The notes: generated from the letters alone by a model not told the origin. DNA of 64,000 bases from an uncultured Oceanobacter sp. (GCA_913061185.1 CAJXTI010000010.1:23082-87081), one strand, 5' to 3'; positions 16,254-27,903 are shown, counted from the stretch's first letter. Program-made: numbers and translations.

Positions 16254-18020
16254 TTGATTGAGCAATTTTCTGCGGCATTTGGTACGCGGATAGGAAGGCG
16301 ACTGCTTTCATATCTGCTGCTGGCAAATTTCCTGATCACCATGCTTTCCTATGGCTGGATGCTGATCGACGACTACCAGCGAGGCACCCAGCGACTGCAA
16401 AACAATTTGTTAAAGCTGGAAGCCAGCTATGAAAACAGCCTCGCAATCAGCCTCTGGAACTTTGATGCCGAGCAATTGCGCACCCAACTTGAAGGGATGC
16501 TCAATTTTGACGGCGTTGAGTACATTGCCATCGACAGCGCTGACTTCGGTTACATAGAAACGGGGCTCAAACCCAACGAAATCGATATCCGCCACCAGTT
16601 TGAAGTCTATTATGAAGACAAGGGTAATCGAACCTTTCTTGCAACTCTAACCATTCTCGGCAGTTATGAGCAGCTGCGCCAACAACTCGAAACCCGTGCG
16701 TTTAACATGTTATTGGTACAGTTGTGCCAAACCATCGCCATCTCACTGATTTTGCTGTTATTGATCCATCATCTGATTACCCGTCATATACGCTCACTGT
16801 CAGACTGGGCCAGAACCTTTTCGATTCAAACCCCCGACCATCCTGTTGCACTTCAGCATCGTTCCCGCGTTGCTCCGGAAAAACGGGATGAGCTGGATGC
16901 CCTTGCCTTTGCCATCGAACAAATGCGCCAATCATTACTCAGTGACATGCAGTTGCGTGATCAGGCCAGAATCGAACTGGAAGATACTCATAATCACCTC
17001 AATATGGCGATTGAAAACACAACAATGGGCTTCTGCCGCTATCTGGTTCGAGAAGACCGAATGGAAACCAACCGCAATTTTTGTTATCAGTTACGCACAG
17101 ACCAGGAAGCGCTGAACCGTATCGACAATCCGTTGCATGCAATATTGGAACGCTTGAACTCTGATACTGGTGTTGAACAGCGAGAGCGCGTTTACCAGCT
17201 GCTGCAAGGACGTATCAAACGAGTGCAGGGCAAGTTTTCATTACTCAAGTTTAACGGCCAGGAAGGTGTGTTTGATATCAGTTTCCAGGCCATCCGCTTT
17301 CACAATAACCGCCCGGAAGAAGTACTGATTTGCAGTGTTGACCATACCGCTGAACATTATGCCCGCAAGCAGCTGCAAGAATTGAATCTTCGAATGGAAA
17401 CGGCATTACGCCAGCAACAGGATGAATTCCAGCATCTGGGCATGGTGCAAAGCAGCGATCTCGACCGTTTGCGGCGAGAGTGTGACCACCTGCGCCACCA
17501 GATGGCCAACCGACAACGTCCTTCACTGTTGTCACTGGTCACCCCTTCGCTTGAAACAGCCGAGAAGGCTGCAGAGCCGACCCTCGCGGCGCCACTAAAA
17601 GTGACTATTCACGCTTTCAATGTGCTTACAGGACCAGCGAAGCAATCTGTCGATCTGGTGAAATTTATCCAACGTCACCTGGCTCGGGCGAAATCAACGG
17701 CTGCTCTGATAACACCACTATCTCTGATTATTGATGTCAAACTGGCGTTGATTGAATTTCTGCTTGAGCATTTACTGATAAAACCATCAAAACAAAGCAA
17801 TATCATACCAGCACTTACACTCGCACTGCACAACCAGACGCTGAGTATGACCGTTGCGTTGCGCGCTGGAACCCAACCGCCACCGCACTCACCCTGGCCT
17901 CTACTCTTGCAAGGAATCTGCGAGGAAATTGTCGATATGGAGATCAACGGCCATATTCTCTGGACTGATGATTCATCCTGCTTCACCGCCACCATCAAGT
18001 TAAATCTGGAAGATCTCTAG
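16254..18020 (+). CDS. membrane sensor with HAMP and PAS regions, degenerate kinase-like C-terminus
   Basis: A 588-residue protein. Helix 1 (about 15-37), a ~110-residue periplasmic sensor region, helix 2 (about 150-172), a HAMP-like linker, a PAS-like region (about 250-375) and a coiled coil (about 380-420). The C-terminal ~150 residues end like an HATPase fold (FTATIKLNLEDL), but no H-box His or N/G1/G2 boxes can be seen, so it is probably not an active kinase. Translation starts at TTG 16254, 7 bases after GGAG; the upstream ATG (16241) leads to a stop at once. The AraC-type gene 36 bases downstream is its likely partner. Confidence 0.75.
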   Translation: MIEQFSAAFGTRIGRRLLSYLLLANFLITMLSYGWMLIDDYQRGTQRLQNNLLKLEASYENSLAISLWNFDAEQLRTQLEGMLNFDGVEYIAIDSADFGYIETGLKPNEIDIRHQFEVYYEDKGNRTFLATLTILGSYEQLRQQLETRAFNMLLVQLCQTIAISLILLLLIHHLITRHIRSLSDWARTFSIQTPDHPVALQHRSRVAPEKRDELDALAFAIEQMRQSLLSDMQLRDQARIELEDTHNHLNMAIENTTMGFCRYLVREDRMETNRNFCYQLRTDQEALNRIDNPLHAILERLNSDTGVEQRERVYQLLQGRIKRVQGKFSLLKFNGQEGVFDISFQAIRFHNNRPEEVLICSVDHTAEHYARKQLQELNLRMETALRQQQDEFQHLGMVQSSDLDRLRRECDHLRHQMANRQRPSLLSLVTPSLETAEKAAEPTLAAPLKVTIHAFNVLTGPAKQSVDLVKFIQRHLARAKSTAALITPLSLIIDVKLALIEFLLEHLLIKPSKQSNIIPALTLALHNQTLSMTVALRAGTQPPPHSPWPLLLQGICEEIVDMEINGHILWTDDSSCFTATIKLNLEDL

Positions 18021-18056
18021 CAATGCACATTTTCCACCTCCTACATCGCAGCGCTC

Positions 18057-18980
18057 ATGCATAGCCGTGCCCCCTGGGAAGTCTTGCGTCTTCTCAACCG
18101 GGCACACCCGGTCGGCAATCCTGCTGTAGCCACTCCGGTGTCAACCTTATTATCAGACTCACGGCAACAGCTGTTTGAACACGTCAATATAGCCGCGATG
18201 AGCACACTGCATGGAGATCAGCTGGGGCCAGCCGATCAGGAAATGCTCTTCCAGATTCTTCAGGCCAGTATTGACGGACTGGAAATGGCGTCCTGGTGGA
18301 TGCGCTATACCCGGCTGTTAATGACAGGACTCGACATCAAAATGGCAGCAACAGCAAGCACCCTCAATCTTACGATCAGCATTGCTCCAGAGCTTCCGGA
18401 TGAACTACCAGCCAGAGTCAAAAACGACCTGCATCAATACATGTTGGGGTATATCAACGCCCGGCTGCTCAGAGGCATGATCGACCTTGGCCTGGTTGAT
18501 AGCCAGCTGACCTCCCTGAATACGCTCCGCCAGACTCTGACACTGACCTTGCCTTCCTCTGATCAACGTCCGTCAACGATTCCGTCGATAAAAGCGCGCT
18601 GTCAATGCCTGCAACGCCTGTCCAACCAGCCTGCCAGCAACGATGATGCCGGAGTCCAGGTCTGGCAATGGTTACAAAGAGAACCTGACGCGCCTGGCGT
18701 CGATGCCTGTGCCAAAGCATTGCAGATCAGCAGCCGCACCCTCAATCGCAAACTCGCTAATCTGGGAACACGTTACCAGTCATTACAGGAATTGCACCGC
18801 AGCTCGCTGGCACTTCAGGGTATCGAACAAGCAGATCTGCCACTGCGATTACTGGCACAACAACTGGGTTACGATAACCCGGCAAACTTTGGCCGTGCCT
18901 GCCGACGCTGGTTCGGTCAATCCCCCAGAGCATTACGCCGAGCACTGCAGTCTGGCCCCCAATATGAACTTCACCGGTAA
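18057..18980 (+). CDS. AraC-family transcriptional regulator
   Basis: A 307-residue protein with a C-terminal AraC double helix-turn-helix (about 210-300), including the second-HTH core LRLLAQQLGYDNPANFGRACRRWFG. The first 200 residues are helical and match no sugar-binding cupin, so the effector domain is unusual. It follows the membrane sensor with a short gap, suggesting that it reports the sensor's state to the promoter. No target is evident from neighbours. Confidence 0.85.
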   Translation: MHSRAPWEVLRLLNRAHPVGNPAVATPVSTLLSDSRQQLFEHVNIAAMSTLHGDQLGPADQEMLFQILQASIDGLEMASWWMRYTRLLMTGLDIKMAATASTLNLTISIAPELPDELPARVKNDLHQYMLGYINARLLRGMIDLGLVDSQLTSLNTLRQTLTLTLPSSDQRPSTIPSIKARCQCLQRLSNQPASNDDAGVQVWQWLQREPDAPGVDACAKALQISSRTLNRKLANLGTRYQSLQELHRSSLALQGIEQADLPLRLLAQQLGYDNPANFGRACRRWFGQSPRALRRALQSGPQYELHR

Positions 18981-19025
18981 TTTTTGGTCTCACTGAGTCA
19001 TCTATACAACGAGAAGGTGGCCCGC

Positions 19026-19283
19026 ATGCACACGCCCATTCATACGCTGACTGATTTGTTTCGCCAGCTTGGCTTACCACACAGCGAAACGGAAATCAGT
19101 ACTTTTATTGATCGTCACAAACCTCCTATTGGCCAACATTCCCAGCTCTCAGAATTGTCCTTTTTTACGACGTCACAACAGCAGTTCCTGAGCGAATCAC
19201 TCAACGAGGATGCCGACTGGTCGGAAGTGATCGATACCCTGGATACGCTACTGCGACAAGAACCTGATATTCGCCCCTCGTAA
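19026..19283 (+). CDS. DUF2789 family protein
   Basis: An 85-residue protein matching DUF2789: HTLTDLFRQLGLP at the start, then FIDRHKPP and the DADWSEVIDTLDTLLR end. The start at 19026 has AAGGTGG upstream; an ATG-less extension to 18984 is not needed. It is cytoplasmic and of unknown function. Confidence 0.8.
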   Translation: MHTPIHTLTDLFRQLGLPHSETEISTFIDRHKPPIGQHSQLSELSFFTTSQQQFLSESLNEDADWSEVIDTLDTLLRQEPDIRPS

Positions 19284-19398
19284 AGTCAATCAAGCGGTCT
19301 GCAAGCCGGAGATAGAGGTATTTTGGTAATAAATTCGGTTGCTGCCAGTCGCTGCAAACCGTACATTCCACTTCCCGGTTTTCAGATAAGAGGTAGCT

Positions 19399-19902
19399 GT
19401 GGCCTATCCACATTTTATTGCTGTTGACGCCAGCTCCTACGAGGAAGAAGCGCATCCCATTGCCATTGCCTGGTCAATGGCGGATGGCTTGATCAAGACA
19501 ACACTCATCCAACCCGATGATGGCTGGAATGACTGGGACTATGCTCTCGAAGATATACATGGCATCAGTCAGGATACGCTCTACCAACGTGGAGAAACCA
19601 CTTGGGCGATTGTGCGTGAGCTTGAGAACGACTTGGAACAAACCTGGCTAATGACCGATGACCCCGAGCGTATAGAGCCTTTGCTGTCCAAAATCTACGA
19701 GGCTTGCAACCGCGAACTCAGCATCGAACTCGGTAACCATGGTGAGGATATCACTGACCAGACAGCACTGGCGGAAGCCACAGACCAGTTATTTCATCAC
19801 CAACTGACCTGCGATGAACGCGTACTGATCATGCTACAGCTGTGGGCCAAACAGCATGGACTCACCGACAAACTACCCGAACAGGATCTGGAGCAGGACT
19901 GA
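19399..19902 (+). CDS. degenerate 3'-5' exonuclease-like (RNase H-fold) protein
   Basis: A 167-residue acidic protein that begins like a DEDD exonuclease (HFIAVDASSYEEEAHPIAIAWS, then YALEDIHGIS), but the usual DxE pair reads DxS, and the later Asp motifs are unclear. It is probably an inactive relative or a distinct small family. The start is GTG, with GAGGT 5 bases upstream. It is convergent with metE. I am unsure of its role. Confidence 0.55.
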   Translation: MAYPHFIAVDASSYEEEAHPIAIAWSMADGLIKTTLIQPDDGWNDWDYALEDIHGISQDTLYQRGETTWAIVRELENDLEQTWLMTDDPERIEPLLSKIYEACNRELSIELGNHGEDITDQTALAEATDQLFHHQLTCDERVLIMLQLWAKQHGLTDKLPEQDLEQD

Positions 19903-19936
19903 CCAGGGCAGCCCCGTCCAGACGAACAACTTGCGA

Positions 19937-22336
19937 CTACGGCACGCAGCGTGCATGAGAGGGACAAGGATCATCCTCTGTATGACCGATCAGACTTTCA
20001 TGAACTTGCCGGGAAGCTGCTTCGCCGCCAAGCCCGGCATGGCTGATCGTATCCAGCCCTTGCTCCCGCAACGTCTGCGCAACCTGTACCATCGCCTTGA
20101 GTGCAGGTTTCACCTCTTCCCAACGACGGGTTTTCAAGCCGCAATCCGGGTTCACCCAAAGGTTGCGTAGCGGTACAACGGCAGCCGCTGCTCTCAATAT
20201 CGAAGCCATCGCCTCAGTATCCGGTACATTCGGGCTGTGAATATCATAAACACCTGGGCCAATACCATTGTGATAAGGCCGACTGGCCAGGCCGTCCAGC
20301 AATTTACGCGCTGAACGCGCGGTCTCCAGCGTAATAACATCGGCATCCATAGCTTCGATCGCTGGCAGAATATCGTCAAAATCGGCGTAACACATGTGCG
20401 TGTGAATCTGGGTCTCAGCAGCAACAGCGGTGGTTGCATAACGGAAGCTATTGACGGCCCAGGCCAGATAATCCGCCCGCTCGGCCTGCTTTAATGGTAA
20501 TGCCTCACGTAATGCCGGTTCATCCACCTGGATCATGCCGATTCCAGCAGCTTCCAGTTCGGCAATTTCGACTCTCAGGGCAGCCGCAAGCTGATAGGCG
20601 GTTTGAGACCAGGGTTGGTCATCACGAACAAACGCCCATTTCAGCAAGGTCACTGGACCGGTCAACATTCCTTTCACCGGACGCTCACTCAGGCTGGCCG
20701 CATAACGACTCCATTCCACCGTCATGGGTTGCAGTCGCTCAATATCCCCAAAAATCAGCGGCGGTTTGACACAACGGGAGCCATAACTTTGTACCCAGCC
20801 ATGGCTCGATACAGCAATGCCCTCCAGCAACTCACCAAAATATTCCACCATATCGTTACGTTCGGCTTCGCCATGCACCAGTACGTCCAGGCCGATGTCC
20901 TCCTGAACCCGGATGCAGTGTTCTATTTCCGTCAGCAAGCCCTGATGATAGACCGATGGGTTGATATCGCCCTGGCGAAACCGTTGGCGCAACTGACGAA
21001 TCTCAGCCGTTTGAGGAAATGAGCCAATCGTTGTTGTCGGCAATAACGGCAACTGCCAGCGCGCTTGCTGACACTCAGCTCGCTGCTCATACGGCAGGCT
21101 GCGTTGCCACTGCTGGCTGGCCGCCGTTTGTGCCACCAACTTGACCGCAGGCTTGTGAACCATGAGCGACTCGTGGCGATCAGTAATACAGTCTGCTTGC
21201 TGCTGCCAGGACAGGCGGTTTAATGTCGCTGCGGTGTTGAGCCCGTCACGTAATAGACTGCCCTCTTCCAGTTTTTGCTGTGCAAATGCCAACCAGGGTA
21301 ATACCGCCGGAGTCATACGCCCGTCCGTTGCAACTTCACTATCAACATCATAGGGTACATGCAGTAACGAACAGGAGGTCGAAACCCAGAGACGATCGCC
21401 AAGTTGTTCAGCGACCGGCTTCAACAAGCGGTAACAGGCATCCAGATCCGTACGCCAGATATTGCGCCCCGAGATAGCGCCAACAGACAGCACCTTGTAA
21501 GGCCCCAGCTTATCCACCAGCGCGCCAAGATCATCGGTTCCTGCCACCTGATCGATATGAAGCCCCTGCACCGGTAACCCCAGCGCCACAGACTGATTAC
21601 GTTCCAGGCTGCCAAAATAACTGGCCAGAAGGATATTCAGACCGCCAAAACGCAGGCTGTGATAAGCCGGTTCAAATGCTTGCCGCCAGTCATCTGGCAG
21701 ATCCAGTGCCAGTACAGGCTCATCCAGCTGCACCCAGTCGATACCTTGTTCTTTCAACAAACAGAACAACTCACTGTAAATCGGTAAAAGTCGTGGCAAC
21801 AGGCTCAATCGATCAACACCCTCTGCACTTTTAGCCAGAAAGAGATACGTCATCGGACCAAGAATGACCGGTTTAACCTGATCAGTCAGCGCCTGGGCGG
21901 CGCGGATCTCATCCAGCAACCACTCAGGCTGCAACTGGAAGGTATCGTCAGCGCGACACTCAGGCACCAGATAATGGTAATTGGTATCAAACCATTTGGT
22001 CATTTCCGCAGCGTGGCAGGGTGTTCCTGACGGTGCCCGTCCCCTGGCCGTCAGAAACATCTGATCAATCCGATTATCCGTGGTTTTTACCCGTTCTGGT
22101 AAATGTCCCAGCAGTACCGACGTATTCAGTACGTGATCGTAAAGAGCAAAATCCCCGACCGTGAGCCAATCAACGCCAGCGGCAAGCTGACGTTGCCAAT
22201 TGGACTCACGGATGCGGGTTGCTATCGACAGCAACTCTGGCTGACTGACGTCACCAGCCCAATAACCTTCCAATCCACGTTTAAGCTGGCGTTGTTCACC
22301 AATACGAGGGAAACCAGGAATATGAAACTTCGTCAT
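19937..22336 (-). CDS. metE: cobalamin-independent methionine synthase
   Basis: A 799-residue enzyme that transfers the methyl group of methyltetrahydropteroyl-triglutamate to homocysteine, the last step of methionine synthesis. The N-terminus MTKFHIPGFPRIG is diagnostic and sets the start at 22336 (the frame opens 6 codons earlier). The zinc ligands are visible as HMC, the Glu in ITLETARS, and the Cys in NPDCGLKTR. The C-terminus carries a longer tail than E. coli MetE. No metR is adjacent, and no cobalamin riboswitch was recognised in the 190 upstream bases. Confidence 0.95.
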   Translation of the reverse strand: MTKFHIPGFPRIGEQRQLKRGLEGYWAGDVSQPELLSIATRIRESNWQRQLAAGVDWLTVGDFALYDHVLNTSVLLGHLPERVKTTDNRIDQMFLTARGRAPSGTPCHAAEMTKWFDTNYHYLVPECRADDTFQLQPEWLLDEIRAAQALTDQVKPVILGPMTYLFLAKSAEGVDRLSLLPRLLPIYSELFCLLKEQGIDWVQLDEPVLALDLPDDWRQAFEPAYHSLRFGGLNILLASYFGSLERNQSVALGLPVQGLHIDQVAGTDDLGALVDKLGPYKVLSVGAISGRNIWRTDLDACYRLLKPVAEQLGDRLWVSTSCSLLHVPYDVDSEVATDGRMTPAVLPWLAFAQQKLEEGSLLRDGLNTAATLNRLSWQQQADCITDRHESLMVHKPAVKLVAQTAASQQWQRSLPYEQRAECQQARWQLPLLPTTTIGSFPQTAEIRQLRQRFRQGDINPSVYHQGLLTEIEHCIRVQEDIGLDVLVHGEAERNDMVEYFGELLEGIAVSSHGWVQSYGSRCVKPPLIFGDIERLQPMTVEWSRYAASLSERPVKGMLTGPVTLLKWAFVRDDQPWSQTAYQLAAALRVEIAELEAAGIGMIQVDEPALREALPLKQAERADYLAWAVNSFRYATTAVAAETQIHTHMCYADFDDILPAIEAMDADVITLETARSARKLLDGLASRPYHNGIGPGVYDIHSPNVPDTEAMASILRAAAAVVPLRNLWVNPDCGLKTRRWEEVKPALKAMVQVAQTLREQGLDTISHAGLGGEAASRQVHESLIGHTEDDPCPSHARCVP

Positions 22337-22528
22337 GTTTTTTCTCTGAATCATGAAATTAATGCTGATTCTGGCAGGATTTATTTATGAGAAAAAACGA
22401 AATAAATTGAACTTATATTGAGAAATATTAATTCAGAGCAACAATGAACAAACCAGTAGTACTTCTGCAAGACTATCCAATCACCTTGTCCCCCGGATAA
22501 CGTGTGATCCAATCACGGCCACCGTCCG

Positions 22529-23137
22529 TTACATCGACACCCGCTCGGTTGCAGCCGCAGCAGAACCTCCTGCGAGACACAAATCGGCAGGATGTGCCTT
22601 GCGAATAGTCAGCAGCACATGGCCAAGCGTCAATCCCCATTTACTCATACGGGTTTCGTTGACGATGGTTTTCTCGTTCACCAGAAACATCCAGTCATCC
22701 ATACGCAGCGTGATCTGATCGTCATCCGCACCGTAGTTCAACAGGTAGTTCATATGCAAACTGTTACCAGCAAAGGTCATGCGAGCTGGCTCCACCACGT
22801 CATTAGCCGTCGCCATATAGGCTCCATCACGATCCGGCACGAGGGTCCAGATGCGTTTTTCATAATCCCCCAGATGCCGATCAGCAAACTGAAAAACTTC
22901 ATCCAGGGTACCGATGCCCGCTGAATCCCAACTGGCCAAGATGCGGGCATTAAAATGGCGGGTCACCCTGCCGCGATAATCTTTTACGATACCATCCGCG
23001 CATAGCCGCCCATTAAAAAATGTCTTGGGTATCAATGTCGGCGTGTTGGCAACGTACTCCTGAACGGTGATGCTGCTGCACCCGAGAAGCCCCACAGAGG
23101 CAGTGGTAAGAACAACCATAAAAATAACCGGTTTCAT
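22529..23137 (-). CDS. DUF3833 lipoprotein
   Basis: A 202-residue lipoprotein with signal peptide and lipobox LLGC near residue 20. The body matches DUF3833: FFNGRLCADGIVKDYRGRVTR-like start, WTLVPD and a LRMDDWMF segment. Family members often lie near chalcone-isomerase-like and fatty-acid genes; here it stands alone. The start at 23137 has AAGGGAGTG upstream. It is anchored to an outer or inner membrane leaflet; its role is unknown. Confidence 0.8.
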   Translation of the reverse strand: MKPVIFMVVLTTASVGLLGCSSITVQEYVANTPTLIPKTFFNGRLCADGIVKDYRGRVTRHFNARILASWDSAGIGTLDEVFQFADRHLGDYEKRIWTLVPDRDGAYMATANDVVEPARMTFAGNSLHMNYLLNYGADDDQITLRMDDWMFLVNEKTIVNETRMSKWGLTLGHVLLTIRKAHPADLCLAGGSAAAATERVSM

Positions 23138-23278
23138 AAAACACTCCCTTAAAGCGCTGCTGTCATTCGGTGATTGATACACCACAATCAAGACCAAAAA
23201 CCTATACAGTATTATACAACAACAAAATCAGGAATCTGCAAAGCCGTCTGCAAAAGGGGAAAGCCGCTACAATGAAAC

Positions 23279-23578
23279 TCAGTCGTTCTGGCGGGTACGC
23301 TTGATAAAATGCGCCTGGCAATCAGGAGAAACCAGCGTATAGATACTGTACTTCTTTTCGCCAGCCTGAATATAACTGGCAACTTCTTTTTGCCGACTGG
23401 GCCAGTGGCGCTTCAACACCAGCGCGGGGTGAAAAACGACAGCGGCCTTGAATAACTTCTTTGCCAAGGTGTCACTGGCGACCACGGCATCACGATCGTT
23501 GCACTCGGGTTCAGCGTTCGCAACATCAACCGCAATGATCATCACCATGCCAAGACAGAAAGAACGAACAAGCCACAT
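23279..23578 (-). CDS. small periplasmic protein of unknown function
   Basis: A 99-residue protein with a signal peptide (about 1-22, ending ANA) and a short mature basic region with two cysteines (PEC and DCQ) that could form a disulfide. The start is either ATG 23578 or GTG 23590; neither has a clear ribosome-binding site. No family is recognised. It lies between the DUF3833 lipoprotein and a plus-strand promoter-like sequence. Confidence 0.5.
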   Translation of the reverse strand: MWLVRSFCLGMVMIIAVDVANAEPECNDRDAVVASDTLAKKLFKAAVVFHPALVLKRHWPSRQKEVASYIQAGEKKYSIYTLVSPDCQAHFIKRTRQND

Positions 23579-23641
23579 AACAGCAACCACTACACAGTCA
23601 TCAGAAAGTTGCTTTACAGCCTAGCAGGTTATAGTAAGTGA

Positions 23642-23783
23642 TGGCTTTTACAGGGAATGGGCATGAGTGCCGACAGCCAGAGCCAGGCAAAATTCACAGT
23701 GCAGGTACAGAGCAGAGGATGGGTAAACAAGAAGGTGGCAGCAAGTCGGTTGGGCTAATTTAACCGCCTTACTGCCATTTTTT
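23642..23783 (+). ncRNA. candidate small RNA or short mRNA
   Basis: A promoter-like pair TTGCTT (23609-23614) and TATAGT (23630-23635) precedes, and a strong intrinsic terminator (23737-23783) ends, a ~140-base plus-strand unit that contains no annotated gene. Neighbours on both sides are on the minus strand, so the terminator has no other gene to serve. Two short overlapping frames exist: 23657-23758 (33 codons, internal ATG at 23663 with AGGGA upstream) and 23641-23763 (40 codons). A regulatory RNA and a tiny protein are both possible. Confidence 0.4.
23737..23783 (+). terminator. strong orphan rho-independent terminator
   Basis: The stem GGCAGCAAG/CTTACTGCC continues through one mismatch into CGGTT/AACCG with a 10-base loop, and is followed by A and then T6 (23778-23783). 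The U-tract exists only in the plus direction. Confidence 0.75.
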
Positions 23784-23852
23784 AACGTCACACTAACCAC
23801 GACAGTTCCACTTTATGCCGGGGGACACGCGCCCCCAACAATGTTCCAGCAC

Positions 23853-24614
23853 TTACCGATCAATACGCAGTGAAACCCGACGTTCCTGCTCCTTCAAGCC
23901 TTCCATGGTTCCCACCAGCAGCGACAACAGTAATGCCACTACCACCACAGCAATCAGTACTGCCAATACGCCGGGGTCGAGCGTCGCCTTATACTGCAAA
24001 AGCGACAGGCCATCCGCAGGGGAATGGCTATAGTTCATATGCATTGCCGCCATACCGGTATAGTGCATGCCACATACAGCAACTCCCATCACCATGGCAC
24101 TGAGTATTCTCAGCATCAGCGTATGGACATTAAATGCCAACCATAACGCACAGATCGAAGCACCCACCGCAATCAGGATGGACGCCCCGACCAGAGCCGG
24201 GTCGTAAATCATTTCACCCGGCATCACCATCGCTTCCATTCCTGTGTAGTGCATGGAAGCCACACCAAGCCCGGTGATAAGACCGGCACTCAATAACCGC
24301 ATCAGGCTATCCGGGTTACGCCCTACAACATACAAGCCCAACCCGACAACCACGACGGCCAACACCAATGATGCCAGTGTCATTCCCAGGTCGTAACCAA
24401 AATCAACCGGAGTATCAAATGCCAGCATGCCGACAAAATGCATCGCCCATACACCACCCCCACCCAAGGCAAAAGCCGATCCAACCACCCAGAACCACAG
24501 ATTTTCCGGGCGCGATGTGGCCATACCTTTGGCAAGTTTCAGGGCGGTATACGAACCCAGTACAGAAATACAGTACGAAAGTGCGACCAGCGCCAAATTG
24601 TACTCAGAAGCCAT
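23853..24614 (-). CDS. stand-alone MHYT-domain membrane sensor
   Basis: A 253-residue protein of about seven membrane helices carrying three MHYT-type motifs (MHFVGM, MHYTGM, MHYTGM). These His/Met residues are proposed to bind copper and to sense O2, CO or NO. It is usually fused to a GGDEF/EAL or kinase output; here the protein ends after the last helix and a short basic tail, so it would need a separate partner. The ATG at 24614 follows GAGGTGG. Its leader is unusually long and A/T-rich. Confidence 0.85.
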   Translation of the reverse strand: MASEYNLALVALSYCISVLGSYTALKLAKGMATSRPENLWFWVVGSAFALGGGGVWAMHFVGMLAFDTPVDFGYDLGMTLASLVLAVVVVGLGLYVVGRNPDSLMRLLSAGLITGLGVASMHYTGMEAMVMPGEMIYDPALVGASILIAVGASICALWLAFNVHTLMLRILSAMVMGVAVCGMHYTGMAAMHMNYSHSPADGLSLLQYKATLDPGVLAVLIAVVVVALLLSLLVGTMEGLKEQERRVSLRIDR

Positions 24615-25129
24615 AGCCACCTCACAGTTCAGAAAGCGTCAGATCGGATAACCGTTCCACTTTCTGAGTAAAAAACACGACGAAAAAACCGCCAAATCAA
24701 ATGCCAGACATCATTTCGAACAACTCTGACGCAACTATTGTATAGGTTTTATATAATATTGAATAGAAACCGTACATTAAAAATGTAGCACAATTTGTCA
24801 TAAGCACCTCAAAACGCATATAAAATCTGACATAAATCAATAAATCCAACAAGCCATGTATCGACAAAATCAAAAAAATAGCGTTAAGAGTTTAAAAAAT
24901 CGCGGTCATTTCATACAATTCAGAACCAAAAAGTCATAAAAAACCCATTCTTAATGATAAAAAATCAGAAAATGATGCAATACATGTACAAAAATAGGGG
25001 TTTTAATTCTTAACAAAGTTACAAGATGGGGGAGAGATGGGGGAGAATCCCCTGGTAATAAAAGAGGGATGAAGCGCGAAGACTGCCGTCTGATCAAAAA
25101 ACCAGCGGCAGTCAGATCAAATCGAATGG
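24615..25129. other. A/T-rich gene-free region
   Basis: A 515-base spacer, most of it (about 24700-25020) far richer in A/T than the rest of the window. It contains the promoter of the MHYT gene (TATATAATATTG near 24750), a tandem GATGGGGGAGA repeat (25026-25046) and a GACTGCCG/CGGCAGTC inverted repeat (25081-25113) just after fadH. No reading frame of note was found. Confidence 0.55.
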
Positions 25130-27190
<2,061 letters not shown>

Positions 27191-27309
27191 TTATTATCGT
27201 TACGCCCAGTGTAGTGCGTACTGGCGGCCAAACAATAACCATACAGAGCAAATAAAAAACCCAACGGAACATTGGCCGCGTTTTTATCGCCATTATCCCA
27301 GCGTCCGGC

Positions 27310-27903
27310 CTACATCAGCAAGATCCATACACCGCCAGCAAAAAAGCATAGCGACGTAACATAACGCACACGATCCAGCGGAATCCGCTGTAGCAATGCC
27401 TGGCCAAACCAGATCACCGGCACATTCGCAATCAACATCCCAAGCGTCGTACCGAGCGTCACCAGCATGGGCTGTTGCCACTCTGCAGCCAGTAAGACCG
27501 TTGCAATCTGGGTTTTATCACCCAACTCAGCCAGTGAGAACAGCACCAGAGTGGCAAAAAACGCACCGAACGCCAGAAACCGGGATTCGCCGCCATCGTC
27601 CTTGTCCGGAATCAGCACCCATAACCCCATCGCCATAAAACTGCCAGCCAATAGCCAATCAATCCAGCCATCACTCAGCCATAGCTCAAGGCGATCACCG
27701 AGCCACACTCCGAACCAGGCAGACAGGCCGTGATTGACCAGCGTCGCCAGCACAATCGCCAGCACAATCGCCCATTTATTACGGAATTTGAGCGTCAGAA
27801 ACAGCGTCAGCAGCTGGGTTTTATCACCAATTTCAGCCAGCGTGACCGCAACAGCAGAAGAAAAAAAAGCGGAAGAGAACAGCGAGTCAGGAGAATCTAT
27901 CAT
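27310..27903 (-). CDS. UPF0016/GDT1-family manganese exporter
   Basis: A 197-residue inner-membrane protein of two homologous halves, each with the family motif E-x-GDKTQ (AEIGDKTQLLT near residue 24 and AELGDKTQIAT near 123) and three hydrophobic segments. Members (Vibrio MneA, cyanobacterial Mnx, human TMEM165) move Mn2+ or Ca2+. The manganese riboswitch directly upstream strongly supports Mn2+ export here. The start at 27903 has no clear Shine-Dalgarno sequence in the 15 bases upstream. Confidence 0.9.
   Translation of the reverse strand: MIDSPDSLFSSAFFSSAVAVTLAEIGDKTQLLTLFLTLKFRNKWAIVLAIVLATLVNHGLSAWFGVWLGDRLELWLSDGWIDWLLAGSFMAMGLWVLIPDKDDGGESRFLAFGAFFATLVLFSLAELGDKTQIATVLLAAEWQQPMLVTLGTTLGMLIANVPVIWFGQALLQRIPLDRVRYVTSLCFFAGGVWILLM

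Noticed and set aside
22337..22528. cobalamin riboswitch or MetR site before metE
   Set aside because: No B12-box sequence was found, and the only near-palindrome (TGAATTAATATTTCTCA) fits the MetR consensus poorly.
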